In this document: piece by piece, positions 41,531 to 49,681 of the stretch | Position numbering within the stretch: the stretch's first letter is position 1 | How the letters are laid out: each line of letters opens with the position of its first letter | Assembly: GCA_021816695.1 (NCBI GenBank) | Contig: JAKAXE010000003.1 | Span: 1 to 64,000, forward strand | DNA: 64,000 nt | Reading direction: 5' to 3' | Source of the DNA: a bacterium | GTDB taxonomy: Bacteria > Chloroflexota > Dormibacteria > Aeolococcales > Bog-877 | Made by a program: the position numbers and the translations under genes | Notes under the pieces: generated by a model | Told to the model about the DNA's origin: nothing | The model's database searches: none | What the model saw: the letters and a program-made list of their open reading frames with translations, nothing else

Positions 41531-42836
41531 CGGGCACCTCCTTGCTTGGCTCCACCCCTGTCACCTGGCTGCGCACCCGGCCCAGGGCCAGCTGGGTCAC
41601 CAGCCGGTCGCCGGGATTGAGCTCCCGCGGGTCGCGGACCAGCCTCCCGCCCTCCTCCTGCCAGGTTATCGAGTAGCCACGCTCTAAGACAGCGAGCGGT
41701 GAAAGCGCCAACAGCCGCCCACCCCTCCCCCGCAGCTCCTCCTGCAACCGGCCGAGCCGGGGTGCCGGACCGCGGGCAGCCAGGAGCTGGCGCCGGGACA
41801 AGAGCTGGTCCGAAAGGCGGCCGAGATGGCGGGCGGCCGCGCCCGCCAGCCGCTGGGCGGCGCGGTCCAGGTCCTGCTGGCCCTCCATGAGCCGCCGCCG
41901 CGGGGCCAGGCGCTCCAGGCGGGCGAAGGCACCGGCGAGCTGCTCAGTCCGCCCCACCAGGAAGGCGGTGCCTGCCCTCCCGAGTCGCAGGTGCCTCGCC
42001 CCCAACTCGTGGCGCAGGCTGTCTCGGTCTGGGACAGCCAGCTCGGCGGCGGCCGAGGGGGTGGGGGCGCGGCGGTCCGCCACGAAGTCGACCACCGTGG
42101 TGTCGGTCTCGTGCCCCACCCCGGTCATGACCGGGACCGGACAGCTGGCCACCGCCCGCGCCAGCTCCTCAGAGTTGAAGGCGGAGAGGTCCTCAAGGCT
42201 CCCTCCGCCCCGAACCAGCAGGACCAGCTGCGCACCCGAACGTCCGGCCACGGCCATCGCCGCCACCAGCTCGGCCACACTCCCCTCCCCCTGCACCAGG
42301 GAGGGGACGATCACCAGCTCGGTGATCGGGCAGCGGCGGCTGACCACGTGGATCACGTCCCGGACGGCCGCGCCTCGCGGGGATGTGACCACCGCGATCC
42401 GCCGGGGCAGGAATGGGAGCTTCCGCTTGCGCTCTGGGTTGAAGAGTCCCTCGGCCTCCAGGCGGGCCACCAGCTGCTGATAGGCAAGCGCCAGGGCCCC
42501 CACGCCCGCCGGCTCCAGCTGATCCAGATACAGCTGGACTTCCCCCTTGGCCGGATAGACCGAGATGCGTCCGTGGGCGATGACTCGCTGGCCAGTTTCC
42601 GGCTCGAAGGCAAGGGAGGAGCCAGCGCCGCGGAAGAGCACCGCCCGGATCGAGGCCTGGTCGGCGCGCCCCTCGCGACAGTCCTTCAGCGTGAGGTAGC
42701 GATGACCGGCCGCGGACTTGGTGCAGGTGCCGATCTCGGCCTCAACGTACACGTCCTGGAGCGCTGGGTCCTCCTCCAGGTCCGCCCGGATCAAGCTGTT
42801 GAGCTCCGCCACCTGCAGGACGCGGCGCGCCAGCAT
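41520..42836 (-). CDS. xseA: Exodeoxyribonuclease VII large subunit
   Basis: XseA degrades single-stranded DNA in both directions. The 438 residues have the N-terminal OB domain (AELNSLIRADLEEDP, VYVEAEI), the catalytic core (VVTSPRGAAVRDVIHVVSRR, LVRGGGSLEDLSAFNSEELARAVA, GVGHETDTTVVDFVADRRAPTPSAAAEL) and a coiled-coil C-terminus. ATG 42836 shares a base with the nusB stop (TGATG). Confidence 0.97.
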   Translation of the reverse strand: MLARRVLQVAELNSLIRADLEEDPALQDVYVEAEIGTCTKSAAGHRYLTLKDCREGRADQASIRAVLFRGAGSSLAFEPETGQRVIAHGRISVYPAKGEVQLYLDQLEPAGVGALALAYQQLVARLEAEGLFNPERKRKLPFLPRRIAVVTSPRGAAVRDVIHVVSRRCPITELVIVPSLVQGEGSVAELVAAMAVAGRSGAQLVLLVRGGGSLEDLSAFNSEELARAVASCPVPVMTGVGHETDTTVVDFVADRRAPTPSAAAELAVPDRDSLRHELGARHLRLGRAGTAFLVGRTEQLAGAFARLERLAPRRRLMEGQQDLDRAAQRLAGAAARHLGRLSDQLLSRRQLLAARGPAPRLGRLQEELRGRGGRLLALSPLAVLERGYSITWQEEGGRLVRDPRELNPGDRLVTQLALGRVRSQVTGVEPSKEVPDDR

Positions 42837-43240
42837 CACACCGCCTCCCTCGCCAGTCGGCCCAGAACCCCGTTGACGAAGCGGGCGGCATCCTCCCCAC
42901 CGAGCTCCTTGGCCAGCCCCACCGCCTCGTCCAGGGTCACCGCCTGGGGATCTCTGCGGCGCCAGATCAGCTCGGCGGCCCCCAGGCGGAGGACTCCTCG
43001 CTCCACCCGCCCCATCTGTTCCAACTTCCAATGGGTGGCCGCCGCCTCCAGCGCCGCATCGATCTCGACGCGGTGCTCCTGAACCAGCGCCACCAGCTCC
43101 TCCGCGAAGACTGCCGACTCGGGCGGCAGGTCATCCTCGGCGAGCTGGTAGGCGAATGCCGGACGCCAGTCCCCCCGGTCCTGATCGAGCTGGAAGACCA
43201 CCCGGAGGGCGAGCTGGCGAGCGCGGTGGCGAGGCCTCAA
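42836..43240 (-). CDS. nusB: Transcription antitermination factor NusB
   Basis: NusB works with NusE on rRNA transcription. The 134-residue protein begins RPRHRARQLALRVVFQLDQ and has RVERGVLRLGAAELIWRR, VTLDEAVGLAKELGGEDAARFVNGVLGRL. TTG 43240 overlaps the preceding stop (TTGA). Confidence 0.95.
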   Translation of the reverse strand: MRPRHRARQLALRVVFQLDQDRGDWRPAFAYQLAEDDLPPESAVFAEELVALVQEHRVEIDAALEAAATHWKLEQMGRVERGVLRLGAAELIWRRRDPQAVTLDEAVGLAKELGGEDAARFVNGVLGRLAREAV

Positions 43241-43599
43241 CCGCCGGCCAGCTCACGGACCAAGACGTTGACCTCGACGACCTCGAGCCCAAGCATCCTT
43301 TCGATGTCCCGAGACACCCGCCGCTGCAGCTCCTGCACCAGCTCCGGCAGGGTGGCCCCGGCCTCGATCGCGATGCCCAGCTCGAGCCGGATGGCCGCGC
43401 TCCCAATCATCTCCAGACGGACGCCGCGGTGCCCCGCCTGGCGGCGCAGCGGACGGGGCACGGGCACTCCCTGGAGCTCGCACATGTGGGCCACCCCCGG
43501 GGTGTCCAGCGCTGCCAGGGAGGCGATCGCGCCCACCACCTCGCTCGCCACCCGGACGCGTCCTGGGGGCTGCTCCCGGAGGGTGGGGGCGGTGGTCAC
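43237..43599 (-). CDS. Asp23/Gls24 family envelope stress protein
   Basis: This 120-residue Asp23/Gls24 protein (GRVRVASEVVGAIASLAALDTPGVA...; IGSAAIRLELGIAIEAGATLPELVQELQRRVSRDIERMLGLEVVEVNVLV) is usual between efp and nusB. Related proteins associate with the membrane or alkaline stress; the role here is unknown. Both ends overlap neighbours by 4 bp. Confidence 0.93.
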   Translation of the reverse strand: MTTAPTLREQPPGRVRVASEVVGAIASLAALDTPGVAHMCELQGVPVPRPLRRQAGHRGVRLEMIGSAAIRLELGIAIEAGATLPELVQELQRRVSRDIERMLGLEVVEVNVLVRELAGG

Positions 43600-44156
43600 G
43601 AGGCGCGCTCCAGGTAGCGGGCGCTTCGGGTGTCCACCTTGACTCGGTCTCCGACGTTCACGAAGAGCGGCACGTCGATCACCAGCCCGGTCTCCAGGGT
43701 GGCGGGCTTGAAGGTTCCCGTGGCTGTGTCCCCCTTGAAGCCGGGGTCGGTGGCGGTGACCTCCAGCACGACGGTGATCGGGACCTCGACTCCGAGGATC
43801 CGATCTTCGTGCCGGAGCAGAAAGAGAGTGTCGGACTCCCGCACATAGCGCGCGGCGGCCTCGAACAACTCCTGGCTGATCGGGAACTGCTCGTAGGTGC
43901 TGGTGTCCATGAGCACATGCTGGTCCCCGTCCCGATACAGGTATTGCACCTCCACCTTCTCGATCCGGACCCTCGGGAAGCGCTCCTCGGGACGGAACGT
44001 CTCCTCGGTCACGGCTCCGGTGTCGACATTGCGCAGTCGGGTGCGCACCACCGCGGTGCCCCGTCCCAGCTTGATGTGCTCGAAGGAGAGGACCTCCAGC
44101 AGCTGGCCGTTGCGCTCCACGGTGGTGCCGGCCCGAAGCTCTCCGGCGTTGATCAT
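43596..44156 (-). CDS. efp: Elongation factor P with Arg at the tip
   Basis: EF-P relieves ribosome stalling at proline runs. The 186-residue protein is full length with INAGELRAGTTVERNGQLLEVLSFEHIKLGRGTAVVRTRL; the residue that is Lys in most bacteria is Arg32 in the KLGRG tip. Arg-type EF-P in some proteobacteria is rhamnosylated by EarP; no EarP gene is in this window. ATG 44156 has GGAG 8 nt upstream. It is the first gene of the long run that ends at 29.0 kb and is divergent from the HD-GYP gene. Confidence 0.97.
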   Translation of the reverse strand: MINAGELRAGTTVERNGQLLEVLSFEHIKLGRGTAVVRTRLRNVDTGAVTEETFRPEERFPRVRIEKVEVQYLYRDGDQHVLMDTSTYEQFPISQELFEAAARYVRESDTLFLLRHEDRILGVEVPITVVLEVTATDPGFKGDTATGTFKPATLETGLVIDVPLFVNVGDRVKVDTRSARYLERAS

Positions 44157-44346
44157 CAGCAAGGCTCCAAAAATTGCGGTGGCCAGGGTGGCGCCGGGGC
44201 GGACCATCCCGCTCCCCACAGCCCCTGATGATCGCAGCTTAGGGGCCTTCGGTCGACAGCCCCGCCCCACCGCTCGCTACACGGTCTTCAAACACCGCAG
44301 CAGATCCTTCACCGGCGCGGCAGAGGCCTCGCCCTAGCCTTCACTC

Positions 44347-45753
44347 ATGAGCGCCACCACCCTGCGGGCCAACGTCGCCACTGAGGCCGGCGGTTCGATG
44401 CCTTCCTCGCTCGTGATCGCCTCGCTGTCCCGGGCGCTGGATCTGGCCGAGGGGGAGCCGATGGGCCACGCCCTGCGGACCTGCTGGCTGGGAATGCGGC
44501 TGGCCGACTGGGTGGGCCTCAGCCCGGATGAGCGTCAGGACCTCTTCTATGCTCTGCTCCTCAAGGATGCCGGCTGTTCGGCCAATGCCTACAGCGTGAC
44601 CCGCTGGTTCGGCGCCGACGACCTCAGCACCAAGGCCCAGTTCAAGGTTTCCGACTGGAGCAGCCAGTGGCGCTCGCTCCTGTTCGCCATCCGCCAGACG
44701 GCGCCCACTGCCCCCATCACCCGGCGCATGGCCCAGCTGGTGGCCCTGGGGGCCAAGGGGCCGGGCCTGGCCAGCGAGCTGGTGGAGGCCCGCTGCACGC
44801 GGGGAGCCGAGCTGGTGCGCCAGCTGGGCTGGGCCGAGCCTTCGGCAGAGGCCGTCTACTGCCTCGACGAGCATTGGAACGGCTCGGGTAGCCCCCGGGG
44901 CCTCAAGGGCGACGAGATCCCGGTGCTCTCCCGGATCGCCCTCCTCTGCCAGACCGCCGAGATCTTCTGGCGCCACGGCGGACGCCGCAGTGTTGAGACC
45001 GTCCTCCGCCGGCGGCGGGGAACCTGGTTCGACCCTCAGCTGGTGGATGCGGTCCTGGCCCACGCCCGCAGCGACCGCCTCTGGGAGCGTTTCGGCACCA
45101 TCAACCATCCCGAGCAGGTGGCTCCCCTGGACCCCCGCCCGCGGCGGATCTCCGGCACCTCAGTGGACGACATGTTGCGCATCGGCCAGGTGTTCGCCGG
45201 GGTGGTGGACGCCAAGTCACCATGGACGGCCACCCACTCCACCCGGACCGCTGCCCTGGCTCGACGGATGGCCGAGGTCATGGGGATGAGCCCCGAGGAG
45301 AATGACCGCATCGGGCTGGCGGCACTAGTTCACGATCTGGGCAAGCTGGCGGTCAGCAACGCCATCCTGGACAAGGCGGGGCCGCTGGACGCCGGCGAGA
45401 TGGCTCAGATGCAGAGTCACACCGCCATCACCCACCAGATCCTCTCGCCGCTCTGGCTGCTCAGCGATGTGGCCGAGATGGCCGCAGCCCACCACGAGCG
45501 GCTCGACGGCTCTGGCTACCACCGCCACCTGAGGGGTCCCGACCTCCCCTTCGGCGCCCACGTGGTGGCAGCGGCGGACGTCTTCGAAGCCCTCACTGCC
45601 GACCGGCCCTATCGGCGCGGGCTCGACAACGATGAGGCGGTCCGGCGGATGCGTCGGGAGGAGGGCCGGACCCTGGCCGCCGAGCCGGTCGCCGCCCTGG
45701 CGGAGATGGTGGAGTCAACCAGGAGCCTCCCGCCCGCCGACCCCGTCACATAA
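44347..45753 (+). CDS. Tandem HD-GYP domain protein
   Basis: This 468-residue cytoplasmic protein has two HD-GYP-like modules. The C-terminal one (about 265-455) is intact: HSTRTAALARRMAE, LVHDLGKLAV (His329-Asp330), HTAITHQIL and HHERLDGSGYHR (382-393), as expected of a cyclic-di-GMP phosphodiesterase. The N-terminal one (about 25-215) looks like a copy whose metal ligands are gone: LLKDAGCSAN in place of HDxGK, and EHWNGSGSPRGLKG in place of HHExxxGxGY. It may serve as a regulatory or dimerisation module. It is a single-gene unit, convergent with the prepilin peptidase gene (8-bp overlap). Confidence 0.88.
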   Translation: MSATTLRANVATEAGGSMPSSLVIASLSRALDLAEGEPMGHALRTCWLGMRLADWVGLSPDERQDLFYALLLKDAGCSANAYSVTRWFGADDLSTKAQFKVSDWSSQWRSLLFAIRQTAPTAPITRRMAQLVALGAKGPGLASELVEARCTRGAELVRQLGWAEPSAEAVYCLDEHWNGSGSPRGLKGDEIPVLSRIALLCQTAEIFWRHGGRRSVETVLRRRRGTWFDPQLVDAVLAHARSDRLWERFGTINHPEQVAPLDPRPRRISGTSVDDMLRIGQVFAGVVDAKSPWTATHSTRTAALARRMAEVMGMSPEENDRIGLAALVHDLGKLAVSNAILDKAGPLDAGEMAQMQSHTAITHQILSPLWLLSDVAEMAAAHHERLDGSGYHRHLRGPDLPFGAHVVAAADVFEALTADRPYRRGLDNDEAVRRMRREEGRTLAAEPVAALAEMVESTRSLPPADPVT

Positions 45754-46411
45754 AGAAGAGCACCAGCCCGCAGCCGATCACCAGAAACGGCCCGTATGGC
45801 AGGGTGTCCCGCAGCCCCAGCCGGCGGGTGGCCAGCAGGGCGATGGTCACCACCCCGCCGATGAGCGCCCCGGCGATGAGGGCCCAGAGGGTGTAGAGCG
45901 CCGTGGCGCTGAGATTCATCCCGGTGACCGCACCGATCAGCATCCCCAGCTTGACGTCCCCCCACCCGAACCCCGCCCCGCCTTGGAAGAGCGAGCTGAT
46001 GAGGGCGAAGGGGAGCAGGACTCCCCCGCCGATCAGGATCCCGAAGAGCGCGGCGAAGATGCTCAGATGGGGGCTGAAGCTGGCCAGCGCCACCGCCAGG
46101 ACGATCGCCGGGAGGCTGACCACGTCCAGGATGAGGCGGTGTTTCAGGTCGAAGCCCAGGATCTGCACCAGAACCACGATCCAGAGGCTGTGGATCAAAA
46201 GGCCTGTCCCCATGGCCTCGCTCTTGGCGAAGAAGAAGAAACCGATGAGCCCCAGGAGGGGTAGCAGGATCCGCTCGATCCGGTGGTCCTGGTCACCTGG
46301 GGTCCCGTCCACGAGACCCGCGGCCCGCTCCAGGCGGAGGGAGGCCTCGCCGGTGACCACGCCGCAGGCGAGGCCGACGGCGCCCCAGCCCAGGGCCAGG
46401 GCGGTGGTCAC
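45746..46411 (-). CDS. A24-family prepilin peptidase (peptidase core only)
   Basis: The 221-residue membrane protein has the two catalytic Asp motifs of type IV prepilin peptidases: FDLKHRLILDVVSLP and GFGWGDVKLGMLIG. It lacks the Cys-rich methyltransferase domain of PilD, as do many Gram-positive and archaeal-type enzymes. No prepilin gene is nearby, but pilM lies 3.3 kb upstream in the same gene run. GTG 46411 follows mltG by 15 nt. Confidence 0.88.
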   Translation of the reverse strand: MTTALALGWGAVGLACGVVTGEASLRLERAAGLVDGTPGDQDHRIERILLPLLGLIGFFFFAKSEAMGTGLLIHSLWIVVLVQILGFDLKHRLILDVVSLPAIVLAVALASFSPHLSIFAALFGILIGGGVLLPFALISSLFQGGAGFGWGDVKLGMLIGAVTGMNLSATALYTLWALIAGALIGGVVTIALLATRRLGLRDTLPYGPFLVIGCGLVLFFM

Positions 46412-46426
46412 GGGCGGGCCTGCAGG

Positions 46427-47452
46427 TCAGCCAAGGCCAGCCTCCTGAACCTGCTGCTGGTGCTGCGCTGCGGTGACGGCGAAGAGCATCTTGCCGTTGG
46501 GCAGTGAGACGAAGTACAGGTAGTCACTCTGGGTTGGGTGGAGCACGGCGTCCACGGCCCCCACCCCGGGGCTGTCTATCGGCCCCGGGGGCAGGCCCTG
46601 GTGGAGGTAGGTGTTGTAGGGCGAGGGGAACTGGGTGCTGAACTTCGCACCGGACTGGCCGGCGCGCGCCATCGCGTACAGGATCGTCACGTCACTCTGG
46701 AGCGGCATGCCCAGGCGCAGCCGGTTCAGGAACACTCCGGCGACGAGCGCCCGGTCCTGGCTGGTGGTGGCCTCGGCGGAGACGATCGAGGCCAGGGTGA
46801 GGGCCTGATAGGGCGTGAGGCCGATCCGGCTCGCCCCGGCGGACAGGGCGGGCGCCACCCGACGCTGGAAGTCCTGGAGCTGGAGGAGCAGGAATTGGTG
46901 GGGCGTGATGCGAGGGCTCACCTCATAGGTGTCCCCGAAGGCCATCCCCTCCCATCCCGAACCCGCGGGCGCCCCCGCCGGAGGCGAGATCCCGGAGAAG
47001 GTCCCCGAGCTCACCTGCCCCAGATAGCCGGCGGCGGAAAAGAGGCCATCCGAGGCCAGCAGGGCCGACTCCTGAAGCGCCGAGAGCCCATCCTGGACCC
47101 GCACCTCGATGGGTAGCTGGGAAGGTGGGCCCTCAAGGACCGCCACCAGCTCTGAGGGGCCCATGCCCCGGTCCAATATGAATTTGCCGGGGTGGAGCTT
47201 GAAGCCCAGCCCGCGGAGGTCCGCGTAGAGCCCGAAGAAGAATTGCGAGCGGACCACGTGGTGGCTGCCGAGGTCCTCCACCAGCCGCTGCAGGGACTCG
47301 CCGTGGCTCACAGTTATCAACACCTGCTGGCGGTGGTTGCTCTGCAGCGGCTCTAGTTCGCGCCGCCCCACCAGCGCCAGCGCTGCCAGGCCCCCCACCA
47401 GCGCCAGAAGCACAAGGATCCCCACCAGCCTCCAGGGGTGCCGCGCCATCAC
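46427..47452 (-). CDS. mltG: Endolytic transglycosylase MltG (YceG)
   Basis: MltG cuts nascent glycan strands outside the membrane. It has one N-terminal membrane helix (about 8-28), a LysM-like region, and the YceG core TPYQALTLASIVSAEATTSQDRALVAGVFLNRLRLGMPLQSDVTILYA; NTYLHQGLPPGPIDSPGVGAVDAVLHP is the standard ending. It overlaps ruvX by 4 bp; the ruvX-mltG pair is common. Confidence 0.95.
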   Translation of the reverse strand: MMARHPWRLVGILVLLALVGGLAALALVGRRELEPLQSNHRQQVLITVSHGESLQRLVEDLGSHHVVRSQFFFGLYADLRGLGFKLHPGKFILDRGMGPSELVAVLEGPPSQLPIEVRVQDGLSALQESALLASDGLFSAAGYLGQVSSGTFSGISPPAGAPAGSGWEGMAFGDTYEVSPRITPHQFLLLQLQDFQRRVAPALSAGASRIGLTPYQALTLASIVSAEATTSQDRALVAGVFLNRLRLGMPLQSDVTILYAMARAGQSGAKFSTQFPSPYNTYLHQGLPPGPIDSPGVGAVDAVLHPTQSDYLYFVSLPNGKMLFAVTAAQHQQQVQEAGLG

Positions 47453-47859
47453 GGCATGGTTCTGGCCCCGGCCAGAACCCCCTGTAAAAGGAGCGCCGCC
47501 GCGACCCGGTCTCCCACCTGCCGACGGCGCTCGCGCGAGTCGCCCTGGCGGATCATCTCGCGCTCCGCCTGGCGGGAGGTGAGCCGCTCGTCGGCGAAGC
47601 GGAGGGGGAGCCTGGTGGCCGCCGCCAAAAGGGCTCCCAAGCGGCGGGCCTCGGCCGCCTCCGGTCCCTCGGACCCGTCCATCCGAAGTGGCAACCCCAT
47701 CACCAGCTCTCCGACCTGGTTCTCGCAGGCCACCTCCACCAACCGGCGCACCAAGTCCTGGTCGCTCTTCCTGTTGATGGTCACGTGAGGCAGGGCGATA
47801 GTCCTGGTCTCATCACTCAGTGCCACCCCGAAACGGGCGGTACCGGGGTCGAGCGCCAT
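47449..47859 (-). CDS. ruvX: Holliday junction resolvase-like protein RuvX (YqgF)
   Basis: The 136-residue RNase H-fold protein starts ALDPGTARFGVALSDE and has GLPLRMDGSEGPEA, RFADERLTSRQAERE and DRVAAALLLQGVL. The family processes pre-16S rRNA 5' ends in E. coli. It follows the 573-residue gene by 39 nt. Confidence 0.93.
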   Translation of the reverse strand: MALDPGTARFGVALSDETRTIALPHVTINRKSDQDLVRRLVEVACENQVGELVMGLPLRMDGSEGPEAAEARRLGALLAAATRLPLRFADERLTSRQAEREMIRQGDSRERRRQVGDRVAAALLLQGVLAGARTMP

Positions 47860-47898
47860 CAGCCGCCCGGAGGTCGCAGGCCTGGTCGGAGCCAGCGC

Positions 47899-49620
47899 CT
47901 AGGCCCTCAGCGAGACCCGTTCGATCTGGATCCGTCCGGAGAGGAGCGGGAGCCAGGGAAGCGAGAACGGGGATTGATGGATGGTCACCGAACTGGCTCC
48001 GGGCAGCTGGGCCAGAAGGTAGGTTCTGGCGCTGCCCGGGTTCATGAACGTGACCCGGGTGCGGTATGGCGCGAGATCCACCCTGGGCGCCCAGTACCCG
48101 ACGGCGTTGGAGCTCAGGGTCAAAGTCCCGCCCGGGCCCGCGGCCACGACCACGATGGTGCCGAGGTTGGGGTGGGCGAGGAGCTCACCATCCGTGGGGA
48201 CCTTGGACTTCAAGTCCTGGAGGACGGCTGCACGGGCGGTCGAGGGGCTGTAGGCAGAGGCCGCGGCGGTCACCGAGACCGTGAGTGTCTGGGTCTGACC
48301 GGCCTGGCCCACCGTGGGCAGGGTGGGGTTGGTGACCGTGAGCTGGATCCCGTTGCCGCTGGAGTCCTGGGCGATCACATCGTGGCCGGCCATGGTCTTG
48401 AGGGTCTTCTCCACCTGGGATGTGAGGTTGGAGTCGATCGTCTGCTGCTGTTGCTGTGCTGAGGAGATGTCGGAGGAGGTGAACACCTGCTGGGTCTTGG
48501 AATCCTGGCCCCCACTCATGGCCGAGGGGTTAGCGAGGCTGAACGAGAAGGGGAAACTGCCGGAGAACGGCGGACAGATCCCATCTATGCATGCGGTCGA
48601 GCTGGCGTTTGTCCAATTCCACTGCTGTCCCGCACCAACGTTGCCTTGGGAGCCGAGGCTGTTGGAGTCAGCCTGCACAGGGAGGGGGGGTGTGGAAGTC
48701 TGGCTCGAAGCGCCCTGCCCACCTTGGCAGTGCTGAACGATGTATGTCCCGCTAGCACCGGAGGAGGTGGGCGTGAAGCCAACATTTCCAGATCCCCCGG
48801 AGACCTGGAATTCCGCTCCCGATCCTGCAAAGGAGAGGCTAATCTGACCGCCTCCCCCTCCGCCGCCCGTGTAGCAGAGGTAGAGGCTGCCGGTCGCCGG
48901 GGTGGGCGGCAGGACCTGGGTCCCGCTGGGGCTCACTGTGAAGGTCTGGGTGGCCGCTGGGGTGAGCAGGGCCTCGGTGGGGATCACGTCCAGGACCCCG
49001 GACGACTGTCCACTGAGGGTGCCCTGGATGGTCACGCTGTCGTTGATCCGGTGGGACTGCACTCCGACCAGGATCGTGGCCGAGGGGAGCAGGAACAAGA
49101 CGGCCAGCACCCCGATCACGAAAACCGCGGCCCCGGACCCGACCATCCAGTTCCGGCCCCGAGGGGAATGCCACCAGGAGCTCCAGCGGCTCTGCCCTGA
49201 GGGCTCCTCCGGCCTGGCCACCAGCTGGGAAGGGGTGCGCCGTACCAGCCCCCTGTTCGGCGATGGGGCCGGGGGAGCCTCCGGAGGCGCGGCCGCCAGC
49301 GCCGTCCCCGCGGCCACCGCGGCCGCCGTCGGCGCCGACCGCAGGGATACACCCTGCTCCAGCTGCGAGAGGGTGGTGAAGGTGGGGAATCCAGCCCGGA
49401 TAGCCAGGGCCTGGACCTGGGCGTCCCCGCTCACGATCGAGACGCGCTTCTGGAAGCCCCGGGTGTACTGGAGAAGGAGCTGCAGGTCCAGCGAAGACCG
49501 CAACGCCCGTCCGTCCGGGGGAACCACGAACACCAGGTCCCGGTCGCCCTCGGCGCGGCGGATCCGGTCCACGAGGTCGGTGATCTCGTCGGTGGGCTCG
49601 ACGTAGAGCAGCTTCGACAT
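47899..49620 (-). CDS. Membrane-anchored protein, baseplate-J-like in name only
   Basis: This 573-residue protein has a cytoplasmic N-domain (about 1-95: EPTDEITDLVDRIRRAEGDRDLVFVVPPDG), a Pro/Ala-rich linker, one membrane helix (about 160-182: VGSGAAVFVIGVLAVLFLL) and a large external Ser/Thr/Gly-rich domain with a Gly-run and six or so Cys. The N-domain resembles a stretch found in Chloroflexota and Patescibacteria proteins auto-named baseplate J/gp47; no phage context exists here. The function is unknown. It follows pilM by 61 nt, where type IV pilus loci usually place pilN and pilO, so a pilus-linked or surface-scaffold role is a reasonable guess. Confidence 0.6.
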   Translation of the reverse strand: MSKLLYVEPTDEITDLVDRIRRAEGDRDLVFVVPPDGRALRSSLDLQLLLQYTRGFQKRVSIVSGDAQVQALAIRAGFPTFTTLSQLEQGVSLRSAPTAAAVAAGTALAAAPPEAPPAPSPNRGLVRRTPSQLVARPEEPSGQSRWSSWWHSPRGRNWMVGSGAAVFVIGVLAVLFLLPSATILVGVQSHRINDSVTIQGTLSGQSSGVLDVIPTEALLTPAATQTFTVSPSGTQVLPPTPATGSLYLCYTGGGGGGGQISLSFAGSGAEFQVSGGSGNVGFTPTSSGASGTYIVQHCQGGQGASSQTSTPPLPVQADSNSLGSQGNVGAGQQWNWTNASSTACIDGICPPFSGSFPFSFSLANPSAMSGGQDSKTQQVFTSSDISSAQQQQQTIDSNLTSQVEKTLKTMAGHDVIAQDSSGNGIQLTVTNPTLPTVGQAGQTQTLTVSVTAAASAYSPSTARAAVLQDLKSKVPTDGELLAHPNLGTIVVVAAGPGGTLTLSSNAVGYWAPRVDLAPYRTRVTFMNPGSARTYLLAQLPGASSVTIHQSPFSLPWLPLLSGRIQIERVSLRA

Positions 49621-49681
49621 CTGGTTCAGTGCCTCGTCGGCATCCGCCTACCGAGCCAGGCGGCTGCGCCGATGTGCTGGC

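Noticed and set aside
47899-49620. Prophage remnant suggested by resemblance to baseplate-J-annotated proteins
   Set aside because: There are no other phage genes, the neighbours are core genes, and the protein has a membrane anchor; the name is an annotation habit.
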